NCBI GenBank assembly: GCA_965203345.1 | Contig: CBDBCK010000027.1 | Span: 248,001 to 312,000, forward strand | Length of the DNA: 64,000 nucleotides | Reading direction: 5' to 3' | Origin: CBDBCK01 sp965203345 | GTDB lineage: Bacteria; Chloroflexota; Dehalococcoidia; Lucifugimonadales; Lucifugimonadaceae | Part shown: positions 8,661-17,390 of the stretch, in pieces | Position numbering within the stretch: the first letter of the stretch is position 1 | Layout of the letters: each line of letters opens with the position of its first letter | Program-made: the position numbers and the translations under genes | Notes under the pieces: generated by a model | Told to the model about the DNA's origin: nothing | Database searches by the model: none | The model's input: the letters and a program-made list of their open reading frames with translations, nothing else

Positions 8661-9472
8661 GCGACTGACTCCTTTGCTTCAAGCATCGTGAACTGTGAAA
8701 GCTCCCTCTGGTATATCCGGATAAAACATGCCAAAGCATTTTGAGCTTTGGATACGCATATACCAAGCGACGCGAACTTGCCCAAGTCTGTTGGATGCCG
8801 CAACAAGTGTTTTGTTATACTCTTTATTCTTTCTGATCCGGGAACATCACCCATTTCGGCTACTATATCCGGCAGTGCAAGGTTCACTGAATCAAGTGGA
8901 GCTCTGACGATAACAAATGGAATGCCGTGCTTTGCCGCTGTTTCTCCGGCTGAGTAGCTCTCCATATCTACGTTAGGTATTTGTAGGTGGTCACCTATCC
9001 AGGCCTTCAGCTGTACAGTTTTAGCGAGTACCGGCAGGGTCAGAAGTCGGCTTATGTCGTAGTGCAGACCTGCTTCTTCGGCGGTATGTTGTGCTATTTT
9101 CAGTAAATTATGGTCACTATATATAGGCTCAGTCAACATCTTCTTGTTCCATTCCCTAGGAGTTCCCTTCATAGACCTAACCTCGTGAATTATAGCGAGA
9201 TTTCCCGGCCGGATGTCTGGTTTCGTTATGCCGCAGAAGCCCATTGATGTGATGGTTGACGGCTTGAATATATTTATAGCCTGCTCGGTAATCTTGGCTG
9301 AACGTTCCATGCCGACGCCAGTCACTATGACGCGGACATTCTCCGCCGAGTCTACGCACCTAAAGATAGAGATAGAACCCAATTCACCGGAATCAGAGGG
9401 CACTATAATACCTTCTTTTTCCATGTGAGCAAACTCGTCGGGAAGGGCGAGGACTACCAAATGTTTGATCAT
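8657..9472 (-). CDS. hpnG: hopanoid-associated nucleoside phosphorylase HpnG
   Basis: This 271-residue protein belongs to the purine nucleoside phosphorylase/MTA-nucleosidase fold. HpnG removes adenine from adenosylhopane to give a ribosylhopane on the way to bacteriohopanetetrol. Visible motifs are VIVTGVGMERSA, SMGFCGITKPDIRPGNLAII and the substrate-binding PNVDMESYSAGETAAKHGIP. The last is the usual V(D/E)MES signature. It stands between hpnH and hpnA on the same strand, which separates it from generic nucleosidases. Confidence 0.88.
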   Translation of the reverse strand: MIKHLVVLALPDEFAHMEKEGIIVPSDSGELGSISIFRCVDSAENVRVIVTGVGMERSAKITEQAINIFKPSTITSMGFCGITKPDIRPGNLAIIHEVRSMKGTPREWNKKMLTEPIYSDHNLLKIAQHTAEEAGLHYDISRLLTLPVLAKTVQLKAWIGDHLQIPNVDMESYSAGETAAKHGIPFVIVRAPLDSVNLALPDIVAEMGDVPGSERIKSITKHLLRHPTDLGKFASLGICVSKAQNALACFIRIYQRELSQFTMLEAKESVA

Positions 9473-9525
9473 ATACGTCTACTTTGTAGCCTAGAATTAC
9501 TGAGGCTTTGCTGATTTAAGGTAAA

Positions 9526-10566
9526 TCAGCCAGCAGTGATGCCACTCTTCAGTGGAGCTCCTGCTTTCACCATTTTTATGGCTTCCTTAGGACTGGATAT
9601 AGCGTCAAATATGGTAGTAGATTCAAAACCGCAGTGCATAAGACAATTTGCACAGCGAGGGTCTTTTTCTCCATTGCCGTACTTTTCCCAGAGCTCTGTC
9701 TTCATCAAGTCATCTATGTTCTGAGTATGACTGTCTGCTAAAGGGTAGCATGGATTACGCCAGCCCATAACTGTATATGTAGGGTTGGAAAAAGCTGTGC
9801 AGGATTTGTAGGTACGTTCGCCACGCAGGAACTGAAGGTACAGAGGGTTATTATAGAAGCGGATGCCCTTAGTAGTTGATGGATTGAGTACCTGCTTGAA
9901 TACCTCAATAGCATTTTTACGCTTCATGAAGAGCTCCTGGTTCGGTACGTTCTCGTAGTCATATGCTGCAGCCACCATTGCGCCCTCAAAGCCCATATCT
10001 GTAGTTTTACGCCATAATGCATGCAAATCCTCAGGATCTGAGCCGCTAAACAGGGTTGTATTAGAGCAGACTCGATATCCGTTACGTATAGCTTTCTCAG
10101 AGTTTTTCATGGCTATCTGATAAACGCCCTTTCGGGATACTGCAACATCATGCTTATCTCCTGTTCCATCCAAGTGTACGACCCAAGCAAAATACTTGGA
10201 TGGTGGAATAGCGGCAGACATCTTCCCCATTAGAAGTCCGTTTGTGCATACGTAGATGAACTTCTTCATCTTCACAAGCTGTTTTACAAGCTCTGGCAAG
10301 GGTTTCCACATGGTCGGTTCGCCACCGGCTATCGTTACTATGGGAGAGTCGGCGTCCTGAACGGCTTGGATACATTCTTCAACGGTGAGTTCCCGATGTA
10401 TGACGCTCTCGTACTCCCTAATGCGACCGCACCCTTCGCAGGCAAGATTGCACGCTTCAAGAGGTTCTATCATAGCGACAAATGCAAACGTCTTACGCCG
10501 TCTTATGTACTTGTTCTTAAAAAGATGCCACCCCATACGCACTCCGAGCTCTATAGGTCGTCCCAT
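9526..10566 (-). CDS. hpnH: adenosyl-hopene transferase HpnH (radical SAM)
   Basis: This 346-residue radical SAM enzyme transfers a 5'-deoxyadenosyl unit to diploptene, giving adenosylhopane and starting the C35 side chain. The cluster motif CxxxCxxC is Cys39, Cys43 and Cys46 (ACNLACEGCGRI). A C-terminal cysteine group follows (DPRCANCLMHCGFE), as in HpnH proteins. It lies 53 bp upstream of hpnG. A GGAGGT Shine-Dalgarno sequence precedes the ATG. Confidence 0.94.
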   Translation of the reverse strand: MGRPIELGVRMGWHLFKNKYIRRRKTFAFVAMIEPLEACNLACEGCGRIREYESVIHRELTVEECIQAVQDADSPIVTIAGGEPTMWKPLPELVKQLVKMKKFIYVCTNGLLMGKMSAAIPPSKYFAWVVHLDGTGDKHDVAVSRKGVYQIAMKNSEKAIRNGYRVCSNTTLFSGSDPEDLHALWRKTTDMGFEGAMVAAAYDYENVPNQELFMKRKNAIEVFKQVLNPSTTKGIRFYNNPLYLQFLRGERTYKSCTAFSNPTYTVMGWRNPCYPLADSHTQNIDDLMKTELWEKYGNGEKDPRCANCLMHCGFESTTIFDAISSPKEAIKMVKAGAPLKSGITAG

Positions 10567-10609
10567 TGTTACCTCCTTGATAGAAGCATTTCTGCTCTCG
10601 TCGGTTTGC

Positions 10610-11668
10610 TCAATGCTCCCTTGTTAGGAGAAATTGTCCGATTGCTTGAAAGTCAGTTCTTATATCTTCGTTTATAGGGAGAGAGTTCAAAACCCTTTCC
10701 CCGTTTCTCCATATATCTTCGGCCATGTCTCGGCACCATGTTTCGGTCTTCAGTGAATCCATTATACAAAGTATGTCATCAATATCTTTATTAGATATGC
10801 TATCTAAGAAATATACTTCCTTTACCTTTTTTGCGGTTGCTCCCCTTGCGTTCGCCAAGACATGAACCGCTGGGAGAGATTTTTTCTTGCTTTTGATGTC
10901 AGCTCCTACAGGCTTCCCGGTCTTTTCATCGCCCCAGACTCCCAATATGTCGTCACTTATCTGAAACATTCTGCCTAAATGCTTACCTAAGATCCTAAAC
11001 CCCTTTTTGACTTCCTCCGGAACACCCTCCTTAGGGCCTACCGTAACACCTGCCGATACAGACGCCTCTATAAGTGCCCCAGTTTTACGCTCTATCATAT
11101 TAAGATACTCTTCCACAGTTATAGACTCTCTAGACTCATAAAGCATATCCAGATATTGCCCTTCTATCATAAGAAGATAGGCACGGGTTATGTTTTCTTG
11201 CGCGGTCATTACCATTTCAGATGTTACTCCCTTCTCTTCAAGCCTCCTAGCCGCAAGGTCGCCTATCTTTAACAAGGCTACACCAGATATGACAGCTGCT
11301 GGTTTCCCCCAGATAGACCATACTGTAGGTCTGTGATGCCGCAAGCGGTCTCCATCCTCAATATCGTCATGTATAAGCGAAAAGTTATGAATCAGTTCCA
11401 GAGCCGCGGCTATCGGTAGGGTTCTGTCCACAGATCCATAAGTAGCCTCCGCAGACATCAGAGCTAAGGAAGGACGAACCCCTTTTCCGCAACTGCTCCC
11501 GACTGGGTTGCCGGACGGATCCGACCAGCCTAAATAGTACTTATGAGTAAGATAGAGCTCCTCATTTCGACCTGCAAACTCGGTTTTGATCCAGTCCGTA
11601 ATCAGAGGTCTGTATCGTTGTAGAGCTTCTGGGAACGCTATTTTGGTTCTTGTAGTAGCTTTCTTCAT
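10610..11668 (-). CDS. polyprenyl (farnesyl/geranylgeranyl) diphosphate synthase
   Basis: This trans-isoprenyl diphosphate synthase elongates allylic diphosphates with IPP and presumably supplies farnesyl diphosphate to HpnCDE. The first Asp-rich motif HDDIED lies about 100 residues in and the second is SDDILG near residue 237. KGVRP is the IPP-binding region. The start used here gives 352 residues. An in-frame ATG at 11782 would add 38 basic residues without similarity to the family, and neither start has a strong ribosome-binding site. It is 43 bp upstream of hpnH, so it is the likely first gene of the hopanoid operon. Product chain length cannot be deduced. Confidence 0.9.
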   Translation of the reverse strand: MKKATTRTKIAFPEALQRYRPLITDWIKTEFAGRNEELYLTHKYYLGWSDPSGNPVGSSCGKGVRPSLALMSAEATYGSVDRTLPIAAALELIHNFSLIHDDIEDGDRLRHHRPTVWSIWGKPAAVISGVALLKIGDLAARRLEEKGVTSEMVMTAQENITRAYLLMIEGQYLDMLYESRESITVEEYLNMIERKTGALIEASVSAGVTVGPKEGVPEEVKKGFRILGKHLGRMFQISDDILGVWGDEKTGKPVGADIKSKKKSLPAVHVLANARGATAKKVKEVYFLDSISNKDIDDILCIMDSLKTETWCRDMAEDIWRNGERVLNSLPINEDIRTDFQAIGQFLLTREH

Positions 11669-11913
11669 AAGCAGGCTCGGGTTATGTCTCAGCCCTTCTT
11701 TCAGCCTATGCGGTTTTATATCTCGGTTAGTTCTTTCAACATAATACACCTTATTTATCTTTGAAGTATTATGACCTACCATGTAAACCTATCTTTTTTA
11801 TGGTAACCTTCTCTAGACGAGGAGCAGGAATGCATACATGCCTGAGGTCACATACCTCTAAAACTGTAAAATCGGACGGTTATCAAACTAGACTCTAAAG
11901 AACTATACGCTAT

Positions 11914-12684
11914 ATGAACAGCAGACCCCCTAAATATCCTCCTTATATTTCAGACGATTCACCTACGGAGGGGGGCAGATCTAATGATAAATCAGGGTTC
12001 ACCCTCCAAGATTTTACTCCGAACGAACGTCCGAGAGAAAGACTTGCCCGAGTCGGCGCGGCCGGACTTTCGACTGCCGAGCTTGTCGCTATACTTCTCC
12101 GTACAGGACGGAAAGGCGAAAATGTGTTGGATATGGCGAATAACTTGCTTAGAGAGTTCGGTGGTATTGAAGGCTTGAGCCGTATCAGCTATGATGAGTT
12201 GCTATTCATCCCAGGCATATCTCATGCGAAAGCATGTCAGTTGCTAGCTGCTTTTGAGATGGGCATTCGCACTGCCAAGGATCCAGGAGAAGGTAAGCCG
12301 CAGGATATAGTCGAAAATCCGGCCAGTCTCGCGTATTTGGCTCGAGATATGGTATATTTTACGCAAGAGGTTTTTCGTGTGTTTGTGCTCGACAAAAAGC
12401 ATAAAGTTAAGTACAGCCGAGATATCTCCACAGGTACCGTGGATTCTTCGCTGGTCAGACCAGCAGAGGTCTTCCGCACCGCTATTACACGCAACTACCC
12501 TGCGATAGCCTTCGCTCATAATCACCCTTCTGGTAATGTTGTCCCCAGTCCCGAAGACATTGCTCTAACGCGAAAACTAATACATCTGGGCGACGATCTT
12601 GGTATTGAGGTGGTGGATCATATGATTGTCGGAAGAAGTAGTAAAGGGTTTTCAATGCGAGAAAAGAGGATAGCGTTCGAATAA
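11914..12684 (+). CDS. radC: RadC-family JAB1/MPN protein
   Basis: This 256-residue protein has an N-terminal helix-hairpin-helix region (about 60-110, with LLFIPGISHAKACQL) and a C-terminal JAMM metalloprotease-like domain. The metal-binding pattern H-x-H...D is His202, His204 and Asp215, in AHNHPSGNVVPSPED. RadC was once thought to act in DNA repair; its true biochemical role is not settled. It is transcribed divergently from the hopanoid operon across a region of about 130-245 bp. An N-terminal extension of about 30 polar residues precedes the conserved domain. Confidence 0.93.
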   Translation: MNSRPPKYPPYISDDSPTEGGRSNDKSGFTLQDFTPNERPRERLARVGAAGLSTAELVAILLRTGRKGENVLDMANNLLREFGGIEGLSRISYDELLFIPGISHAKACQLLAAFEMGIRTAKDPGEGKPQDIVENPASLAYLARDMVYFTQEVFRVFVLDKKHKVKYSRDISTGTVDSSLVRPAEVFRTAITRNYPAIAFAHNHPSGNVVPSPEDIALTRKLIHLGDDLGIEVVDHMIVGRSSKGFSMREKRIAFE

Positions 12685-12727
12685 CTGGCCAGTCGTGATA
12701 TACGAAGGAACAATAGGATCGAACTCC

Positions 12728-12755
12728 TTCAACCTCCCCTAGGTTGCTCTATAAT
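12728..12755 (+). promoter_or_regulatory. possible sigma-70 promoter for pxpABC, with a hairpin
   Basis: A perfect -10 hexamer TATAAT is at 12750-12755, about 80 bp before pxpA. The best -35 at 16-bp spacing is TTCAAC, only moderately like consensus. A 6-bp inverted repeat (CAACCT/AGGTTG, loop CCCCT, 12730-12746) lies in the spacer and could be an operator or simply chance. Confidence 0.4.
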
Positions 12756-12834
12756 TTAATGGTTAGAGAGGTGGCGACTTACAGTATCGGTTCGCTACAC
12801 TGTTTGATGTACCCTGAAGATTGGGAAAGGATCT

Positions 12835-13587
12835 ATGCGTACTGTAGACTTGAACGCTGATATAGGGGAGTCCTTTGCTGGTTATAAACTTGGAAAAGAC
12901 GAAGATATAATTCGGTATATAACTTCTGCCAATATCGCGGCGGGGTTTCACGCCGGCGATCCTGATTGGGTAGCCACGACTGTTGAGCTGGCAGAAAGTC
13001 ACGGAGTCGCAGTGGGTGCACATCCTTCCTATCCGGATTTGCAAGGTTTTGGCAGGAGAGACATGGGGCTTTCTACAAAAGAGATACGGAACGCAGTAGT
13101 ATATCAGGTAGGTGCTGTTGCGGGCTTCGCAAAAGACCACCGACTACAGCATGTAAAACCTCATGGTGCGCTCTACAATCGCGCCGCAAAAGATCGAGAA
13201 GTGGCGGAGACGATTGTATCTGCTCTGCTTGAATTCGACGAAGATATGGTACAGTTCGTTTTGCATGGTTCTGTATGGCAGAAAGTTGCAGAGAGGATGG
13301 ATGCTATTATAGCCCGCGAGTGTTTTGCTGATAGGGCAATAATGTCTGACGGGAGTCTAGCACCACGGTCTATGTTGGGTGCAGTCATTCACGACCCTGT
13401 AGAGGTAGTGGATAGATCTCTCTCTATCGTTGTGGATGGCAAGGTGCAAGCTACTGACGGTTCAATAGTTGAGTTTCAAGCCGATACTTTGTGTTTACAC
13501 GGAGATACACCTGACGCCGTGGGGCTAGCGAGACGTGTTCGTAAGGCTTTAGAGGATGAAGGTGTGATTGTTGCCAGTCGGGGCTAG
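12835..13587 (+). CDS. pxpA: 5-oxoprolinase subunit A (LamB/YcsF family)
   Basis: PxpA, with PxpB and PxpC, hydrolyses 5-oxoproline (pyroglutamate) to glutamate using ATP. The 250-residue length is usual. It opens with the family signature DLNADIGESFAGYKLG, and ANIAAGFHAGDP and VKPHGALYN carry conserved histidines. It is the first gene of the ordered pxpA-pxpB-pxpC set, 17 bp before pxpB. Confidence 0.95.
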   Translation: MRTVDLNADIGESFAGYKLGKDEDIIRYITSANIAAGFHAGDPDWVATTVELAESHGVAVGAHPSYPDLQGFGRRDMGLSTKEIRNAVVYQVGAVAGFAKDHRLQHVKPHGALYNRAAKDREVAETIVSALLEFDEDMVQFVLHGSVWQKVAERMDAIIARECFADRAIMSDGSLAPRSMLGAVIHDPVEVVDRSLSIVVDGKVQATDGSIVEFQADTLCLHGDTPDAVGLARRVRKALEDEGVIVASRG

Positions 13588-13604
13588 GCTGGGATTGAAC
13601 TTCT

Positions 13605-14393
13605 TTGAACAAACCGTCGCGCGATGAGCTGGCCATATTTGACTTGGGGGACCGTGCCCTTACGGTCCAATTTGCCGAAGAGATATCACCCGAAACCAAC
13701 GATAGGGTATACAGACTTGCAGAGGACATAACCGCTACTGAGTTGGAAGGTGTGGAAGAGTTAGTGCCGGCTTACTCGTCCTTGACCGTTTACTATGATC
13801 CCGAAAAGACTCGACGGAACGTTCTTGCTTCTTCAATCGCAGAACTTCTGCAAAAAGAGTATGAGGAAGAGAGTACTTCGTATGAAGAAGAAGCGTCTTC
13901 TAATCCTCTCATTTATGAATTGCCGGTGGTTTACGGAGGAGAGTTTGGCCCAGATTTGGAGTACGTAGCGTCGCATGCAGGCATGACTCCTGGTGAAGTT
14001 GTGCGTATCCACTCGGAACGAATATACAGAATTTATATGTTGGGGTTTTCTCCTGGGTTTCCCTACCTGGGAGGAATAGATGAACGCATAGCGTGCCCTA
14101 GGCGGGGGACTCCTCGTGTTCGGGTTCCGGCAGGGTCAGTTGGTATAGCGGAATCCCAGACAGGTGTTTATCCCAACGATTCTCCTGGTGGATGGCAACT
14201 TATAGGTCTTACCCCTACCTGCATGTTTAATCCAACTGCATGTCCTCCCGTTGCGGTTATGCCCGGTGGCTTTGTGCGTTTCAAACCTATAAGAGAAAAG
14301 GACTATAGGGAGATAGTATCAGATAATGCTTCGCTTACTTCTTCTTATATACACGTTACATCAGGGGATCAGAGTGAGTTGAAAAATGAGTGA
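13605..14393 (+). CDS. pxpB: 5-oxoprolinase subunit B (KipI-like)
   Basis: This 262-residue protein matches the KipI/allophanate hydrolase subunit 1 family. GDRALTVQFAEEISP is near the N-terminus, and MLGFSPGFPYLGG and RRGTPRVRVPAGSVGIA are in the C-terminal domain. The start is TTG; no ATG in frame precedes the conserved region. It overlaps pxpC by 8 bp. A run of acidic residues (EYEEESTSYEEEASS, about 84-98) links the two halves. Confidence 0.94.
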   Translation: MNKPSRDELAIFDLGDRALTVQFAEEISPETNDRVYRLAEDITATELEGVEELVPAYSSLTVYYDPEKTRRNVLASSIAELLQKEYEEESTSYEEEASSNPLIYELPVVYGGEFGPDLEYVASHAGMTPGEVVRIHSERIYRIYMLGFSPGFPYLGGIDERIACPRRGTPRVRVPAGSVGIAESQTGVYPNDSPGGWQLIGLTPTCMFNPTACPPVAVMPGGFVRFKPIREKDYREIVSDNASLTSSYIHVTSGDQSELKNE

Positions 14394-15489
14394 TGGCTTT
14401 TTAGAAACAATTTCACCTGGCTCCCTGGCTACAGTCCAGGACTTCGGTCGTCTTGGTAACCAAAGGCATGGGGTGTCTGTAAGCGGGGCTATGGATATTG
14501 AGGCCTTGACCTTAGGTAATAGGCTGGTCGGTAACCCTCCGGATACAGCGGCCGTCGAGATAACGTTAGGCGGAGCCAAATTCGAGTTTCATAAGGATAC
14601 ATTTTTCTCCATAGCAGGTGCTGATATGGTCGCTACTTTGGACGGCTTGCGTATTCCGTCTTGGACGTCCGTATTAGCAACTGTTGGTTCTGTTATTGAG
14701 TTTGGCTGGGCGGAGTCGGGTGTACGTACCTACTTGTGTGTCGCAGGGGGTATTACCACATCCAAAGTTCTAGGATCACGGTCTGTTCACGTATCTTCCG
14801 GATTAGGGGGAGGCGTGCTTGCCGAAGGAAGCCACCTTCCAATAGGTGAGTGCTTAGTGGATAAGATACCCCCGGAGGGGACAACCATCCCTCCCGGAAT
14901 TATAGCTCCGTACTCTAATCAAGTAGCAGTAAGGATAATCCCAGGTTCTCAAGCATCTCTGTTTTCACCTCAAGGAATCCGTACTTTCTATTCTTCCGAA
15001 TACATGATCACAGCTGAGTCAGACAGACAAGGGTTGCGTTTGGAAGGTCCTATTGTTGAGTCTCTTGGTGGTTATGATATAACCTCTGACGGTGTAGCGT
15101 TGGGATCTATTCAAATTACCGGAAACGGTCAACCTATAATACTGATGGCAGACAGGCAACCCACAGGAGGATATGCAAAGATAGGGACCGTAGCCAGCGT
15201 GGATATTCCTGCTTTAGCCCAGTCTACTCCAGGTAGCCTAGTGCGCTTTATGCTTGCCGACGTTGGGGAGATGCAACGCGTAAGCCGTCGTCGAATGCAC
15301 GCTCTTATTCATACCGAGCTTGTTGTTCCTGAATACAAGGAGACAGTTTTGAAGATAGACAATAGCTCTTACTCAGTCAGCTTTGCATCCACTAGTCGAC
15401 AGAGCTCCGTCTTCTTCTTTTCCGCTAATGTGGAAGGATCCCCGTACCGTGTACATGTTGAAAAGTTGGATTTTGAGCGCAATTACTGA
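14386..15489 (+). CDS. pxpC: 5-oxoprolinase subunit C (biotin-dependent carboxyltransferase-like, KipA)
   Basis: This 367-residue protein of the KipA/urea amidolyase-related family forms the catalytic complex with PxpB. Typical motifs are SPGSLATVQDFGRLGNQRHG near the N-terminus, GAMDIEALTLGNRLVGNP, and DRQPTGGYAKIGTVASVD. The gene overlaps pxpB and ends the operon. Despite the family name, no biotin attachment site is present, and none is expected. Confidence 0.93.
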   Translation: MSDGFLETISPGSLATVQDFGRLGNQRHGVSVSGAMDIEALTLGNRLVGNPPDTAAVEITLGGAKFEFHKDTFFSIAGADMVATLDGLRIPSWTSVLATVGSVIEFGWAESGVRTYLCVAGGITTSKVLGSRSVHVSSGLGGGVLAEGSHLPIGECLVDKIPPEGTTIPPGIIAPYSNQVAVRIIPGSQASLFSPQGIRTFYSSEYMITAESDRQGLRLEGPIVESLGGYDITSDGVALGSIQITGNGQPIILMADRQPTGGYAKIGTVASVDIPALAQSTPGSLVRFMLADVGEMQRVSRRRMHALIHTELVVPEYKETVLKIDNSSYSVSFASTSRQSSVFFFSANVEGSPYRVHVEKLDFERNY

Positions 15490-15714
15490 AGCGGGATATT
15501 GATCATAGCTGAATCAAACAATGACACTAAGTTTCCTGTATATTCGTTCTAAACTTTAAACATCGTAAATGATCTGCTTGGTTTAAGTGAATCTAACGTA
15601 TTATCGCAAGAGGTACCGCCTCTGGAACGGTTATCTGCTTGCTCATAATAGTGTAACAAGACGAATTTTGCGCGGATTTCTTCTACTGATAGAGTCGGCT
15701 TTGGCAGCAACTTG

Positions 15715-16485
15715 TCAGCAGCTGACGGCTGCTCTGACCTCGGAGAGGTACTCTTGAGCTTTCATAGACATGAATCGGGTAGTGCTGCTTACGAGCCAGT
15801 TTACTCCTCGATCGTGCCAGAATTTAGCCTGATCTCCAGATCCTGCAAGGGTCCCACAGTGGACTCCCGCGGCACTAGTTTTCTTGACCAACTTTTCTAT
15901 GGCTGAGACAACCTCGGGGTCTTCCGGTTTGCCTGGCTTACCGAAATTCACGGATAAATCGCCCGGCCCGAAAAATATTAGATCTGTGTGCGGAGTGTTG
16001 ATTATCTCATCTTGATTTTTTATAGCTTCGGGTGTCTCTATCTGAAGTCCTACGAACGTTTCTTCATTGGCCTGCTTGATGTATTCGGCGAAGTTTTGTA
16101 GGCCTCCCATGGCACTTCTGCCTCCGTATGCCCCTCGCTTACCTATGGGCGGATACTTTACTGCATCTACAGCTCGTCGCGCCTGTTCGCTGTTATTGAT
16201 CAAAGGGATTAGAACTCCCGCTGCTCCGGCGTCCATAAACCTTTGTATATGCTGAGGCTCGTTCAAGCCTATCCTTACAATAGGCGTAGTTCTGGAGACT
16301 TCAGCGGCCCTTATCATGTTCTCGGCTGTCTCATAGTCCATAGGACCATGCTCGCAGTCTATTATCACAAAATCAAAGCCCATCCAGCCTATCATCTCCA
16401 CGACTTGGGGTGCAGGGTGACCAACGAAAGGTCCAAATGTCGGCTGACCTGCATTGAGTTTCTCTTTCAGCAGATTCTTGTTCAC
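15715..16485 (-). CDS. HpcH/HpaI-family aldolase
   Basis: This 256-residue class II pyruvate-type aldolase has a TIM-barrel fold and probably cleaves 2-keto-3-deoxy or 4-hydroxy-2-oxo acids to pyruvate plus an aldehyde. The conserved DCEHGPMDYETAEN carries the catalytic His. RIGLNEPQHIQRFMDAGAAG, IETPEAIKN (metal ligand Glu) and FFGPGDLSVNFG (metal ligand Asp) follow the family pattern. It lies 47 bp after tmk on the same strand. The true substrate is not evident. Confidence 0.9.
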   Translation of the reverse strand: MNKNLLKEKLNAGQPTFGPFVGHPAPQVVEMIGWMGFDFVIIDCEHGPMDYETAENMIRAAEVSRTTPIVRIGLNEPQHIQRFMDAGAAGVLIPLINNSEQARRAVDAVKYPPIGKRGAYGGRSAMGGLQNFAEYIKQANEETFVGLQIETPEAIKNQDEIINTPHTDLIFFGPGDLSVNFGKPGKPEDPEVVSAIEKLVKKTSAAGVHCGTLAGSGDQAKFWHDRGVNWLVSSTTRFMSMKAQEYLSEVRAAVSC

Positions 16486-16532
16486 TGGTCTTCTCCTATC
16501 TTTTTGATGTTGTATCTTTGTTCAAGTTTAGA

Positions 16533-17303
16533 CTATTCAGATCGTATCGCGTTGGAAGCAGAATTGGCTATGCCATACTTATCTATCAGATCTTTTGTCT
16601 TGTCCCATATAAACGCGGCTATCTCCTCTATACTTCCGGTTTGTTCGCAAATGACCCAACGCGGACAGGTTGCGGCCATTTCACGATACCCTTGCAAGAC
16701 TTTAGATTTGGAGTCATACTGCATGTCTTCAAAACGGTCTAGTATGTATGGGGGTCCTTGGTCATAGGATGATGCCGTCTTTGACAGGTAAGAGTAGCGT
16801 ATTCTGAGATTTCTGTTGACATCTTCGGCGGGCGGAAGCATTAAGAATGTCAGAGACGGTTCAATGCCCTGAGTGGCTATGTAGTTGACCTGTTCTATCT
16901 GATCAAGCGGAACCCCTTTTCCGTAGCCTTGGTATGCGAGAGTCGAATCGGTAAACCGATCTGATACTACTATGTATTTTTCCTGTAAGGCTTTATCCAG
17001 CACTTCTTTGTAAAGCTGTGCTCGTGAGGCAGCGAAGAGGAAAAGTTCCGCGACTGGTGAAATGTCAATGTTTTCACTTTCAGTGTTGGATTTCAGGAGT
17101 TTTCGAATCTTATAGCCCAGTCTTGTACCGCCGGGTTCTCCGACTTGGACTGATGTATAGCCTTCTCTCTTTAGTCTGTCGGTAAGAATGGATGCATGGG
17201 TGGTTTTCCCCGTACCATCCATACCCTCGAATGTGATTAGTAATCCTTTTTTCAATTGAAGGTCCATTTTACCTGTAGTTCTTGTAATGGGGTTTTGAGG
17301 CAA
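16533..17303 (-). CDS. tmk: thymidylate kinase
   Basis: This enzyme phosphorylates dTMP to dTDP. The P-loop is GMDGTGKTT at residues 27-35, the DR(Y/F) motif is SDRFTDSTLAYQG, and the dTMP-binding region is EPGGTRLG. At 256 residues it is longer than the usual 205-215. About 12 residues at the N-terminus could be removed if the ATG at 17267 (starting MDLQLKKGLL) is used. The rest of the excess is in the lid region and C-terminal tail. It follows the Ycf45-like gene by 87 bp. Confidence 0.92.
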   Translation of the reverse strand: MPQNPITRTTGKMDLQLKKGLLITFEGMDGTGKTTHASILTDRLKREGYTSVQVGEPGGTRLGYKIRKLLKSNTESENIDISPVAELFLFAASRAQLYKEVLDKALQEKYIVVSDRFTDSTLAYQGYGKGVPLDQIEQVNYIATQGIEPSLTFLMLPPAEDVNRNLRIRYSYLSKTASSYDQGPPYILDRFEDMQYDSKSKVLQGYREMAATCPRWVICEQTGSIEEIAAFIWDKTKDLIDKYGIANSASNAIRSE

Positions 17304-17390
17304 TGCAGACTTTAGCAGCTTGGCTCAGTCGTGAAAGACATCATATTTGTAAAGGCATGTTACGATGTCTAGATTTTTCTCACTATAGGG

